DNA of 64,000 nucleotides, from NCBI GenBank assembly GCA_905176665.1, contig CAJINA010000021.1:28086-92085 (forward strand), given 5' to 3'. The notes under the pieces are model-generated. The model searched no databases and had not been told where the DNA came from. It saw only the letters and a list, made by a program, of their open reading frames with translations. Source of the stretch: Olavius algarvensis Delta 4 endosymbiont. Its GTDB lineage: Bacteria; Desulfobacterota; Desulfobacteria; Desulfobacterales; CAJINA01. Positions 44,062-52,621 of this stretch are shown piece by piece; position 1 is the stretch's first letter, and every line of letters starts with the position of its first letter. A program made the position numbers and the translations under genes.

Positions 44062-44766
44062 ATGACAATCCCTGCAATCCGATCGCAGTTGGCGCTCCTT
44101 GCCGACGCACAACGGGCCGCCATTCAGATGCGATTTTTCAAAACGGGCCCGGGTGAGTATGGGGAAGGTGACCGGTTCATGGGGGTGCGGGTGCCTGAGC
44201 TCAGGCGGCTGTCCCGATTATATCGTGACCTTGACACGGATTCTGTCAAAAAGCTGTTGCGCTCGGCGATTCACGAAGAAAGGCACCTGGCCCTTTTCAT
44301 CCTGGTCCTGCAGTTTAAAGTGGGGGACACTCGGCAGCGTCGTAAAATCTATGACCTCTATCTCGCCAATTTGGCGTTTATCAACAATTGGGATCTGGTG
44401 GATTGTTCGGCTGAGCATATAGTCGGGGGCTGGCTGGAAGGTCGGAAAAAGACCCGTTTGGTTACATTGGTCCGGTCGACTGATCTATGGCATCGCCGGG
44501 TGGCCATGCTGGCGACATTTCACTATATCAAAAAGGGGCATTTCGCCGACGCTTTGCACCTTGCTGAACAACTGCTGGCCGATCCGCACGACCTGATTCA
44601 TAAGGCTGTTGGCTGGATGCTGCGGGAAATCGGCAAACGGGATCTTGCCACCGAAGGGGCCTTCTTGCAAACCCATTACCCCCGTATGCCCCGGACCATG
44701 TTGCGGTATGCCATTGAAAAATTTCCCGAGGCAAGACGGCAAGCCTACCTGAAAGGGGCTATTTAA
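44062..44766 (+). CDS. DNA alkylation repair protein, AlkD-like
   Basis: A 234-residue HEAT-like-repeat DNA glycosylase of the AlkD family, which removes alkylated bases such as 3- and 7-methylpurines. The family's FFKTGPGEYGEGDRFMGVRVP near residues 25-45, HEERHLALFILV, NNWDLVDCSAEHIVGG and DLWHRRVAMLATF are present; Asp in NWDLVD and Trp/Arg in LWHRR mark the substrate groove. It begins 8 bases after the second phoU and is probably cotranscribed with it, which could put an alkylation repair gene under phosphate control. It converges with the dihydrouridine synthase gene four bases later. Confidence 0.9.
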   Translation: MTIPAIRSQLALLADAQRAAIQMRFFKTGPGEYGEGDRFMGVRVPELRRLSRLYRDLDTDSVKKLLRSAIHEERHLALFILVLQFKVGDTRQRRKIYDLYLANLAFINNWDLVDCSAEHIVGGWLEGRKKTRLVTLVRSTDLWHRRVAMLATFHYIKKGHFADALHLAEQLLADPHDLIHKAVGWMLREIGKRDLATEGAFLQTHYPRMPRTMLRYAIEKFPEARRQAYLKGAI

Positions 44767-44770
44767 GGCC

Positions 44771-45793
44771 CTATCGCAGTAAAGTAATTTTAGGGATGGT
44801 TACGGTTTCCGGCGCTTCCCGGTAAAAGTCAAGTACGACCTGACGGGCATCTTCAGGTGTTTGCGCTTTGCATATCCGGGCATAGAAGGTGTGCCCGAAC
44901 TTGAAATTTGAGGCATAGTAGGCAAAAAAACGGTTCAACCGCCGCATGGCCAGAGCTGGCTCGAAATGCTTTTCCAAAAGATCGATCATCTCCAAGGCAC
45001 AGGTTTTATAGATGTCACGATCCGGCGCGATGCCTCTTGTCCATTGGGCAAAGATCCAGGGCCGGGCGATGGCCAACCGGCCAAGGGCGACCCCGTTACA
45101 GCCGGTCGTGTTGAGCATGGTGCGGCAATCGTCAGCCGAAAATACATTGCCGTTGCCGAATAAGGGAATTGATACGGCTTCCTTGACCCTGGCGATGTAG
45201 GCCCATTTCGGGGGGCGGGTACGCCGGTCCGGTGCGACGCGGGGGTGAAACGTCAGGGCGTCGGCCCCGGCATCCTCGAACCGGCGGGCCAGATCCACAG
45301 CCGGTTGCGGGTCATCCTGCCAGCCGGTTCTGAATTTGACGAATACCGGCAGGGCAACCTGGCGACGTATGGCGGCTACGATCTTGACGGCCAGGTCCGG
45401 TGTTTTGAGCAGTTCGGCACCACACCCATGGCGGCATATGGAAGCCACCGAACAGCCGAAATTGATATCCACTCCAAAGAAGCCCGCTTTTTCCACCTGC
45501 CGGGCAGCCCGCCCCATGGTGTCGGGATCGTCGCCGAAAAGCTGACACACCAGGTGCTCCAACTCCTTGGGCCGCCACATGAATCCCGCGATTGTATTGG
45601 AGGTGCCGTGCTGCACTGCCCGGGAGCTGCTCATTTCGGAAAACATCAGGCCGAAACCGCCATAACCGGCCAGCAGCTCGCGAAAGGCCACGTTACCCAG
45701 CTTGGAGAGGGGCGCCAGGACAAGTCGGCCGGGAATGGTCCGGTTGCCGATGCTGAGCGGTTGATTTAAGAATTCTGGAAGGTTGAAAGCCAT
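44771..45793 (-). CDS. tRNA-dihydrouridine synthase family protein
   Basis: A 340-residue FMN-dependent TIM-barrel protein of the Dus family, which reduces uridines in tRNA. FMN-binding and active-site parts are visible: LVLAPLSKLGNVAFRELL at the start, CQLFGDDPDTMGRAARQ, DINFGCSVASICRHGCGAELL with the expected catalytic Cys114, FVKFRTGW, TFHPRV and the phosphate site FGNGNVFSADDC...GRLAIARPWIF. In most Dus enzymes the Cys is followed by Pro (GCP); here it is GCS, so it belongs to a divergent subgroup. Ribosome site weak (GGAA). Its target uridine cannot be assigned. Confidence 0.88.
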   Translation of the reverse strand: MAFNLPEFLNQPLSIGNRTIPGRLVLAPLSKLGNVAFRELLAGYGGFGLMFSEMSSSRAVQHGTSNTIAGFMWRPKELEHLVCQLFGDDPDTMGRAARQVEKAGFFGVDINFGCSVASICRHGCGAELLKTPDLAVKIVAAIRRQVALPVFVKFRTGWQDDPQPAVDLARRFEDAGADALTFHPRVAPDRRTRPPKWAYIARVKEAVSIPLFGNGNVFSADDCRTMLNTTGCNGVALGRLAIARPWIFAQWTRGIAPDRDIYKTCALEMIDLLEKHFEPALAMRRLNRFFAYYASNFKFGHTFYARICKAQTPEDARQVVLDFYREAPETVTIPKITLLR

Positions 45794-45893
45794 CCGGGTT
45801 CCGTTGATTCATTAAGGCTGTGCATGCTGCAACCAATGTTTAAACGGAACATAACACTTTGCGGTGGTGAATACGATTTCTTTCTCGGGACTA

Positions 45894-46352
45894 TTAGAGT
45901 TTGCGGTTGATGTAGTGACCGTAGTCCTTCAAGGTCGGTGTGTATTCTGCGTTGAACAGCGGGCTGGAGATCATGAAATCTGCCGTTGAGCGGTTACAGG
46001 CGGACGGGATATTATACAGTACGGACATGCGCAGCAACGCCTTGACATCCACGTCGTGCGGCTGGGCCGCCATGGGATCCCAGAAAAAGATAAGCAGGTC
46101 CAGTTTACCATCGGCGATCATGGCTCCCAACTGCTGGTCGCCGCCCAAAGGACCGCTTTTCAGGCGGTGGATATCCAGACCGCATTTTTCGGCCGCCAGA
46201 CCGCCGGTTGTGCCGGTGGCGTAAAGATCATGGTTCCTCAGCACTTTGGCATTGCGGGTGATCCAGTCCAGAAGATCGTCTTTGCGTTCGTCGTGGGCGA
46301 CCAGAGCAATTCGTTTTTTAGGCTTCACTTTTTTCTTCTTTCGCGGCAACAA
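45894..46352 (-). CDS. mgsA: Methylglyoxal synthase
   Basis: A 152-residue MgsA, which converts dihydroxyacetone phosphate to methylglyoxal and free phosphate. The sequence has [44 protein letters not shown] with catalytic Asp72, and [21 protein letters not shown] with His99 and Asp102, so the active site is complete. The enzyme is known to be inhibited by inorganic phosphate. It overlaps the end of phoR by 35 bases if it starts at the TTG at 46352; the GTG at 46328, with a purine-rich AAAGAAG before it, would shorten it by 8 residues and leave an 11-base overlap. Either way it is the third gene of a phoB-phoR-mgsA operon. Confidence 0.94.
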   Translation of the reverse strand: MLPRKKKKVKPKKRIALVAHDERKDDLLDWITRNAKVLRNHDLYATGTTGGLAAEKCGLDIHRLKSGPLGGDQQLGAMIADGKLDLLIFFWDPMAAQPHDVDVKALLRMSVLYNIPSACNRSTADFMISSPLFNAEYTPTLKDYGHYINRKL

Positions 46353-48117
46353 GCGGGAGGTGGATGGAGAAGGTCGTACCCTTGTTTACGACGCTTTCCA
46401 CCGATACGTGACCGCCATGGGTCTGGGTAATGTGCTTCACGATAGCCAGCCCCAGACCGGTACCGCCCAACTGCCGGCTGCGGGCCTTGTCGACCCGGTA
46501 GAAACGTTCAAACACCCGGGGCAGATGTTTTTTCATGATACCGATTCCGTGATCCTGAAAATTAATGCTGACCTCGGTGTCGGTGACAGATGTGGCCAGG
46601 ATCACTTCGCTGCCCGGTTCGCTGTATTTAATGGCGTTATCCAACAGATTGCCGGCAGCCTGTTCCAGCAAGGAGGGGTCGGCCTGGATGGTGATATCGG
46701 AGTCACAGGTCAGGACAATGGTAATGTCCCGTTCTTCAGCCGCATTTTGGTAGATGTCCACCGCGGATTGGAGTACGTCGATAAGCCTGACCGCCTGAAA
46801 ATCGATTTCCTTCTCCATGGCATCCTGCTCGATAACAGACAGCTTCATCAGGTCTTCGATGATATTCGTCAACCGGATCACATGACGATCAATGATATTG
46901 AGAAACCGGTCCTGTTCGGCCGTATCTTTTATGTCGTGGTGTTTCAGGGTTTCTACAAACCCCTTGATAGCCGTCAGCGGAGTCTTGATCTCGTGGGAGA
47001 CATTGGCTGCGAAGTCTTGCCGGACATTTTCAAGCTGGCGCAGTTTGGTGACGTCGTCGATAACCAGGAGGGTGCCGATGCGGGTTTCGTCGGCATCCTT
47101 CAGCGGAGCGCACCTGACATGCAGGGTTTTTTCACTGCTTTTATTGTAGACGATGTCGCAACTGGTGGGCTCGTTGTTGGTTCGGGAGTCTCGAATCAGC
47201 TTTTCCACAGCCGTGTGTCTGATAATTTCCTGCAGATTGCGACGCTCCTCTTTTGGCAGGGGAACCTCCAGGATGTCGGCCGCCGCCTGGTTCATGTTGA
47301 TGATCCGGTCGTTGGGGTTCAGGGCGATGACCCCCTCGACCATGCTGGCCAGGATTGTCCGGATTTCATTGCGCTGCGCAAACGCCGTCTTCACTTTCCA
47401 ATCCAGTTCGGCCGCCATCTCGTTCATGGCCTCGGCCAGCCCGGCCAGCTCCGCTGAATCCGGCATGGCCAGGGAATGCTCCAGATTTCCCTGGGCAAAT
47501 TGTTGGGCCCCTGCTTCCAGTTCCTCGATAGGGCGGCTGATGCGCCTGGAAAAATAGAGACTGATACCGGCGATCAGGATGGAAATCACGAGGACGGCCA
47601 GGATAATTCTCAGACGCATGTCCCCGAGTTTGCGATCGATATCGGAAACCGGGACTGAAGTCCTGATCACCCCGGTGATCCGTTTCTCAATGGTCACCGG
47701 GACGGCCACGTACATCATATTCTTCTGCAGCGTACGGCTATAGCGGATGGAGTTGCCGATTGAGCCCTTGAGGGCGCGGGCAATTTCCGGCCGGTTGGCA
47801 TGGTTGTCCATCTGCACCGGACTTTCATCCGAATCACCGACAACCACTCCGGAAGGCAGGATAACCGTAATACGGGTGGCGGCGTATTTAGCCTGGGTGT
47901 TAACGGTTTTGTTGACGGTGTTGTAATCCTGGGCAACCATCAAGCTTTTAAGTTGCGGTAATATCAGGTGGGCGCGTGACGTCAACTCGGCGGCAGTGTG
48001 ATCCAGGTAAAACTTTTTCATCTCCCGGGAATAGGAGACCGTTACTGTTGCCAGGGCGAGCAGGGTCACCAGCAGGTAGGTTGGGAACAGCTGCCATATG
48101 AGCCTTTTTTTCTTCAT
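46318..48117 (-). CDS. phoR: Phosphate regulon sensor histidine kinase PhoR
   Basis: A 599-residue sensor kinase. A membrane helix (~10-28), a periplasmic region to ~165, a second helix (~168-190), a HAMP domain ([21 protein letters not shown]), a PAS domain (~250-360), HisKA with His375 in [13 protein letters not shown], and an ATPase domain with [16 protein letters not shown] and [13 protein letters not shown]. The [18 protein letters not shown] segment and position next to phoB identify PhoR. Unlike E. coli PhoR it has a real periplasmic domain. Its ATG overlaps the phoB stop (ATGA). Confidence 0.93.
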   Translation of the reverse strand: MKKKRLIWQLFPTYLLVTLLALATVTVSYSREMKKFYLDHTAAELTSRAHLILPQLKSLMVAQDYNTVNKTVNTQAKYAATRITVILPSGVVVGDSDESPVQMDNHANRPEIARALKGSIGNSIRYSRTLQKNMMYVAVPVTIEKRITGVIRTSVPVSDIDRKLGDMRLRIILAVLVISILIAGISLYFSRRISRPIEELEAGAQQFAQGNLEHSLAMPDSAELAGLAEAMNEMAAELDWKVKTAFAQRNEIRTILASMVEGVIALNPNDRIINMNQAAADILEVPLPKEERRNLQEIIRHTAVEKLIRDSRTNNEPTSCDIVYNKSSEKTLHVRCAPLKDADETRIGTLLVIDDVTKLRQLENVRQDFAANVSHEIKTPLTAIKGFVETLKHHDIKDTAEQDRFLNIIDRHVIRLTNIIEDLMKLSVIEQDAMEKEIDFQAVRLIDVLQSAVDIYQNAAEERDITIVLTCDSDITIQADPSLLEQAAGNLLDNAIKYSEPGSEVILATSVTDTEVSINFQDHGIGIMKKHLPRVFERFYRVDKARSRQLGGTGLGLAIVKHITQTHGGHVSVESVVNKGTTFSIHLPLVAAKEEKSEA

Positions 48118-48806
48118 GCCTCTTCCTTGAATCGGTAGCCGACACCCCGCACAGTTTCGATGCAGGCACCGTATTCTCCAAGTTTTTTACGCAACCCGAC
48201 AATCTGAACATCCACCGATCGGTCGGTTACCGGATAGTCATCGCCCCTGACGGCGTCCACGATCTGCGACCGGGTGAACACCCAACCCGGGCGCTTGGCC
48301 AGGTAGTGCAGTACCTGGAATTCGGTGTAGGTAAGTTCGATCTGCTGATCGTCCATGGTAACCTGCCTACGGCCGGGGTGAATTTCAATACCGTGGATGT
48401 GCAGCACTTCAAGATCATCCTGTGGTGTTTTGGCCGCTGAGCGCAGGGTCGCTTTGATGCGTGCGATGAGGATACGGGGGCTGAACGGCTTGGTCACATA
48501 GTCACTGGCGCCCAGTTCGAGCCCGGTGACGACATCTGCCTCCTCACCCTTGGCCGTGAGCATGATAATCGGTATATGCCTGAGTTTGGGGTCATTTTTA
48601 ATTTTGCGGGTAACGTCCAGGCCGTCCAATCCCGGAAGCATGAGATCCAGCACCATGAGGTCAATGGGGTTGGTGCGGGCCAGGCGCAGCGCATCTTCCC
48701 CTGATTCGGCACAGCTTACCTGATACCCTTCCCGACTCAAGTTGAACCGGAGCAACTCAAGGATGTCTTCTTCATCATCCACAGCCAGTATCTTTTCCCT
48801 GCTCAT
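48114..48806 (-). CDS. phoB: Phosphate regulon response regulator PhoB
   Basis: A 230-residue OmpR-family regulator: receiver domain with the acid pair in ILAVDDEEDI, phospho-acceptor Asp54 (DLMVLDLMLPGLDGLDV), Lys in YVTKPFSPR, and a C-terminal winged helix (ELTYTEFQVLHYLAKRPGWVFTRSQIVDAVRGDDYPVTDRSVDVQI as positions ~158-203). It should bind the 11-bp-period repeats found ahead of pstC, pstS and its own gene. AGGG lies 7 bases before the ATG. It heads phoB-phoR-mgsA. Confidence 0.94.
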   Translation of the reverse strand: MSREKILAVDDEEDILELLRFNLSREGYQVSCAESGEDALRLARTNPIDLMVLDLMLPGLDGLDVTRKIKNDPKLRHIPIIMLTAKGEEADVVTGLELGASDYVTKPFSPRILIARIKATLRSAAKTPQDDLEVLHIHGIEIHPGRRQVTMDDQQIELTYTEFQVLHYLAKRPGWVFTRSQIVDAVRGDDYPVTDRSVDVQIVGLRKKLGEYGACIETVRGVGYRFKEEA

Positions 48807-49144
48807 TCTTTTCCCTTTTGGTCAATAGTGTTTATATTGGGATGAGCTCTATTGCTGAATTATTGCCGGTATATTAGGGCTGTGTTAGTCTTTTGTTAGT
48901 ACCCGGCACTGAAAATTTATATATTATACATGGTTACAAATAAAAAGAGATTTCGTGTGGTGCTCGCTGGAGGGGAGGCAAGGGGTGCCCGGTTGTTTTC
49001 CAACCGGGTGCCAGGCCCCGGTTTCAGTGGCAACCGGCAGCGTGCGCATGCGTTGATGTTATGCGGTCTAAGACCGGAAAGTCAGGCCAGCGGCATTGCC
49101 GGCGGCCGTTGACTTAACCACGATATTTTTCTAAACATGCAGCT
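48807..49144. other. Control region upstream of phoB, 338 bp
   Basis: Divergent region between phoB and a methyltransferase gene. It contains a two-unit PHO-box-like repeat (48882-48899), an AT-rich part (48916-48930) and a GC-rich part (48960-49110) with an open frame of 60 codons that has no ribosome site or recognisable feature. No RNA gene is seen. Confidence 0.45.
48882..48899 (-). promoter_or_regulatory. Candidate PHO box of phoB (two units)
   Basis: GTGTTAG (48882) and TTGTTAG (48893) start exactly 11 bases apart on the plus strand; on the coding strand they read CTAACAA and CTAACAC. The box ends about 75 bases before the phoB ATG, a spacing like the pstC and pstS boxes. It suggests that PhoB controls its own operon. 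Confidence 0.55.
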
Positions 49145-49891
49145 ATGGGAACCGTCTTCGACTTCAAAGATGCTCTGGCTTACCGCCGGTGGATGGATGA
49201 TCCCCGTAACACAGCGGTCATTGAAACTGAGAGCCGGCTGATGATGGAGATGCTCGCCCCTTTGAGCACGGACTCGGCCTTAAGCATCGGTGGCTACGCC
49301 GGATCTCGTCTGGCACCGTTTATCGACAGGGGTATCAATCTGACGGCCCTTGATGCCTCGCCTTACATGCTGGACCTGTTAGGAGAGTACTACAGCAACC
49401 GGATCGAGCTTTACCGCGGGGATTTCGAGGACCTGCCGTTTGAGGACAACTCTTTCAACCATGCCTGCCTGATCACAACCCTGGAATTCGTCGACCACCC
49501 CGAGAAGGTTATTTCCGAAGCGTGCCGGGTGGCAAAGGATAGGCTGTTTATTGGATTTTTAAATCGCTACGCTATAAAAGGCGTTCAGCGCCGGGTCAGT
49601 GGCATGTTCCGAAAAACCCTCTTCAACCGGGCCACCTTTTTCAGCGTTTGGGAACTGAAAAAATATGTCAAGACAGTGGCCGGCGACGTGCCGGTTGAAT
49701 GGCGGACCATTGGCCAGTTGCCGGACACCGGTGGTTTCTTCAAGGATAAAATCGAGCGGTCCCGGGTTATCCAGAGATTTCCGTTTGGTGCTTTTGCCGG
49801 GATGGTCGTGACCCTGGTGCCGCATTTCAAAACCCGTCCCCTCGCCCTGCGCTACCGTTCAAAGGGCCATACGGAAATTGTTCCGGGATAA
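49145..49891 (+). CDS. SAM-dependent methyltransferase, class I
   Basis: A 248-residue methyltransferase of the Methyltransf_11 type. Motif I is unusual, LSIGGYAGSRLAPFI (~41-55) instead of the normal GxGxG; motif II is LTALDASPYMLDLL with the acidic ribose-binding Asp, motif III LPFEDNSFNHACLITTLEFV, and motif IV PEKVISEACRVAKDRLFIGF. The C-terminal half resembles quinone- or fatty-acid-type methyltransferases in pattern only. The ribosome site is weak. The radical SAM gene follows after a repeat-rich 100-bp gap. Confidence 0.8.
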   Translation: MGTVFDFKDALAYRRWMDDPRNTAVIETESRLMMEMLAPLSTDSALSIGGYAGSRLAPFIDRGINLTALDASPYMLDLLGEYYSNRIELYRGDFEDLPFEDNSFNHACLITTLEFVDHPEKVISEACRVAKDRLFIGFLNRYAIKGVQRRVSGMFRKTLFNRATFFSVWELKKYVKTVAGDVPVEWRTIGQLPDTGGFFKDKIERSRVIQRFPFGAFAGMVVTLVPHFKTRPLALRYRSKGHTEIVPG

Positions 49892-49895
49892 GATA

Positions 49896-49948
49896 GGTTC
49901 AAGGTTCAGAGGTTCAGGGTTCAAAGGTTAAGGACGTTAACCCTGAAC
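49896..49948. repeat. GGTTCA-type short repeats with a 10-bp inverted repeat
   Basis: Several copies of GGTTCA(A/G) follow one another at 49896-49929. The last part forms a perfect 10-bp inverted repeat, GTTCAGGGTT (49912-49921) and AACCCTGAAC (49939-49948). It lies between the methyltransferase and radical SAM genes. It may be a short interspersed repeat or a transcript hairpin; no T-run follows. Confidence 0.5.
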
Positions 49949-49992
49949 GCGGAACCGTTGAAACGGGAACCTTCATTGATAGGAGCCCCGCC

Positions 49993-51006
49993 ATGCAAGC
50001 GTTACTATGGGAATCGTGCGCTGAATCCAAGGTCAGATGCCAGCTTTGCAGCCACCGCTGCATTGTCAAACCGGGCAAGCGGGGCCTGTGCGGGGTGCGG
50101 GAAAACCAGGACGGAGCGCTGCACACCTTGGTCTATGGGAAACTCATCGCCCAAAACATCGACCCCATTGAGAAAAAACCCCTTTTTCACCTGTATCCGG
50201 GCAGCAGATCTTACTCCGTCGCCACAGTCGGCTGCAATTTCAAGTGTGAATTTTGCCAGAATGCGGATATCGCCCAGATGCCTGCCGACCGGGCCGGTTT
50301 GATCATGGGCAAGGATGTTACCCCGGCCGAGATTGTGGCCGCTGCGCGGGCTGCTGACTGCCGCACCATTGCCTATACCTACACCGAACCGACGGTCTAT
50401 TTTGAATTGGCCTACGAGACGGCCCGTCTGGCCAAAGAGAGTGGCATCAGCAACGTCTTTGTGACCAACGGGTACATGACCGCCGAGGCATTCGACCTGA
50501 TCGCTCCGTATCTGGATGCCGCCAATGTCGATCTCAAGGCCTTTACGGATGATTTTTACAAGCACTATTGCGGCGCACGGCTAAAGCCGGTGAAGGAGAC
50601 CCTCGTCCGGATGAAGCAGGGCGGGGTAATGGTGGAGGTGACGACCCTGATTATCCCGGGTCTGAATGACGATCGGGCCTTGCTGGCCGAATTGGCCGGT
50701 TTCCTGGTGCATGAACTGGGCCCGGACACACCCTGGCACATCAGCCGCTTTCATCCCACCTACCGGCTGACGGATCGGGGGGTTACCCCGGAGAAAACGT
50801 TGATAGAGGCCCGCCGCATCGGGCTTGACGCCGGCCTGCACCATGTTTACATCGGCAATGTACCCGGATCGAATGGTGAAAGCACCAGCTGCCCGGGGTG
50901 CGAACGGGTGGTCATCGAGCGGGTAGGCTATCAGATTCGGGGATACCATTTGGAGGAAGGGCGATGTGCCTTCTGCGGAACGCCGGCTGATGGTGTCGGT
51001 ATGTAG
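49993..51006 (+). CDS. amrS: AmmeMemoRadiSam-system radical SAM enzyme
   Basis: A 337-residue radical SAM protein of the PflA-like COG1180 group. The [4Fe-4S] motif CxxxCxxC is Cys81, Cys85, Cys88 (VGCNFKCEFCQNADIAQ). An N-terminal Cys set (16, 19, 23, 33) and a C-terminal set (SCPGCERVV ... RCAFCG) are typical of AmrS, whose family name comes from co-occurrence with Memo (AmrB) and AMMECR1 (AmrA) proteins. WHISRFHPTYRLTD is another family landmark. Neither partner gene is in the window, so the call rests on the protein itself. AGGAG lies 7 bases before the ATG. The target of the radical chemistry is not known. Confidence 0.88.
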   Translation: MQALLWESCAESKVRCQLCSHRCIVKPGKRGLCGVRENQDGALHTLVYGKLIAQNIDPIEKKPLFHLYPGSRSYSVATVGCNFKCEFCQNADIAQMPADRAGLIMGKDVTPAEIVAAARAADCRTIAYTYTEPTVYFELAYETARLAKESGISNVFVTNGYMTAEAFDLIAPYLDAANVDLKAFTDDFYKHYCGARLKPVKETLVRMKQGGVMVEVTTLIIPGLNDDRALLAELAGFLVHELGPDTPWHISRFHPTYRLTDRGVTPEKTLIEARRIGLDAGLHHVYIGNVPGSNGESTSCPGCERVVIERVGYQIRGYHLEEGRCAFCGTPADGVGM

Positions 51007-51060
51007 GAAATCACGCTGTAGTCGGGAGTCGCCATCCCCGCTAGACTTCAAGCGCGAATG

Positions 51061-51280
51061 GAAGCTATCGCAAAATGGAATTTTGGTTCAGGATCAAGGC
51101 AAACGCGAGGTTCCCCCGCGTTGCGGGACTTCCCGCTTTATCTGATTTTTAAATGTGGGACGGAACCGGAGGTGCCAGCGAAGCCACCGCCTATCGTGGT
51201 AAATACATCGGGTATTTTGGGGATGAAAGCCGAGCGTTCAACGCCGAGATTGGGCCAAAAGGCCCTTTTGAGATAGCTTC
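51061..51280. mobile_element. MITE-like element with ~30-bp terminal inverted repeats
   Basis: The left end GAAGCTATCGCAAAATGG (51061) and the reverse complement of the right end, GAAGCTATCTCAAAAGGG (from 51280), agree at 24 of the first 30 positions, including TTTTGG at 21-26. The 220 bp between has no plausible gene. The right end touches the stop codon of the TAXI lipoprotein gene. A lone copy of the right end (TTTTGAGATAGCTTC) lies at 62025-62039. I see no clear target duplication. Confidence 0.6.
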
Positions 51281-52290
51281 TACATCAAACCGGCCTCTTT
51301 GTAATACCGCAGGGCTCCGGGATGCAAGGTGGCGCTCAGGCCCTTGAGCATGCCCGGTTTGGTCAGATGCGCATGCGTCGGATTCAGGCTTTTAAAGTCC
51401 GCAAAGTTTTCAAAGACTTCTTTCGTTACCGCGTATGCGATCGTATCCGATACCTGGGATGAGGCTACCAGGGTGGCCTTTACGCCGAACGTGCCGATTT
51501 CCCCTTCGTTCACAGCCCCGGGGTAAAGGCCGGAGCGGACAATACTCTTCGTGTAGTAGGGATATTTAACAAGCAACTTATCAATGCCGGCAATAATCGC
51601 AAACCGAACCTTCCGGTTGCCGACAGTTGCATCACGGATGGCACGGTTCGGGTGGCCGACCGTGAAAAAGAAGGCGTCGATGCGGCCGTCCTGCAGCAGG
51701 TTGGCTGATTCTGTGGCCTGGACGCTTTCTGCATTCATGTCGGTTTTATAGTCGATGTTGACAGCTTCGAGGGCATCGATGGCGTTTTGGCGGTGGCCCG
51801 AACCGGGGTTGCCGATGTTGACCCGTTTCCCCTTCAGGTCCATGATGCTCTTGATGCCGGCATCCACGGCAGCCACGAGGGTGACCGATTCCGGGTAGAT
51901 GCTGAAGACGGCCCGCAGATCGTCCTGGGGCCCCTTTTCTTTCCATTCACTTTTCCCTTTGACGGCCTGCCACTGGCGATCGGACTGGACGATACCGAAC
52001 TGCAGGTCTCCAGCCATTACGGCATTGACATTGAAAACCGACCCCTGGGTGGTTTCTACACTGCAGCGCAGATTGTGGGTCCCGATTTTGCGGTTGACTA
52101 ATTCGGCAATGGCTTTGCCGGCCAGGTAGTAGTTGCCGGCACTGCTGCCGGTACCGATGGAGATAAAGGTAGGCTGGGGTACGGCATGTTTTTTCGGTTC
52201 CGGTGCCTTAGCCTCATCCTCTTTCCCGCAACCGGCGGCGAGCAATAAACCAAAGATACACATCACGCCCAGAACACATATTCGTTTCAT
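51280..52290 (-). CDS. TAXI family TRAP solute-binding lipoprotein
   Basis: A 336-residue TAXI-type binding protein with a lipoprotein signal peptide (LLLAAGC, Cys21 as lipid anchor) and a Lys/Pro-rich spacer. The mature part carries the family marks [53 protein letters not shown] and FFFTVGHPNRAIRD. TAXI proteins serve fused 4TM/12TM TRAP permeases, here possibly the one at 56038, which already has two binding proteins of its own. Ribosome site GGGAG 6 bases before the ATG. The stop codon borders the MITE-like element, so the last residue and stop may have been changed by the insertion. Confidence 0.92.
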   Translation of the reverse strand: MKRICVLGVMCIFGLLLAAGCGKEDEAKAPEPKKHAVPQPTFISIGTGSSAGNYYLAGKAIAELVNRKIGTHNLRCSVETTQGSVFNVNAVMAGDLQFGIVQSDRQWQAVKGKSEWKEKGPQDDLRAVFSIYPESVTLVAAVDAGIKSIMDLKGKRVNIGNPGSGHRQNAIDALEAVNIDYKTDMNAESVQATESANLLQDGRIDAFFFTVGHPNRAIRDATVGNRKVRFAIIAGIDKLLVKYPYYTKSIVRSGLYPGAVNEGEIGTFGVKATLVASSQVSDTIAYAVTKEVFENFADFKSLNPTHAHLTKPGMLKGLSATLHPGALRYYKEAGLM

Positions 52291-52621
52291 GAATCACTCC
52301 CTGAGATTGAGTCTGATGCCTTGGTGAAACGTTTGCCGACAGCACCCTGATAGATAGCAAGCGGGCAGAGAAAAATCAACAAATTTAAGTGCTAACGGGC
52401 CAATGCCCGGCAACGCGGGGCAGCAACAGACCTTATGCGGATGCAAAATCAGCCCAATTGGTGTATGAGAAGAACACGGCGGCCGCAGTGTGGATAACCG
52501 ACTTGCTGCGGCGGCTGCTTGGCGAGGGTGGTCCGGTGATACCCGCGACGGCGCCCCAATTCGGGCAACCGGCGCCCGTCCGGTAACCCCGGCTGTTGTT
52601 AACGGCGAATCTGGATCAATC
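52291..52621. other. 331-bp divergent intergenic region
   Basis: Between the TAXI lipoprotein gene (leftward) and the glycosyltransferase gene (rightward). The left 100 bp is more AT-rich and should hold the promoter of the lipoprotein gene. The glycosyltransferase frame stays open back to 52490 without domain or ribosome site. No hairpin with T-run or RNA gene was found. Confidence 0.35.

Noticed and set aside
48930..49112. A 60-codon frame between phoB and the methyltransferase
   Set aside because: There is no ribosome site or recognisable feature, its content is Arg/Gly/Ala-rich like random GC-rich sequence, and it lies in a control region.
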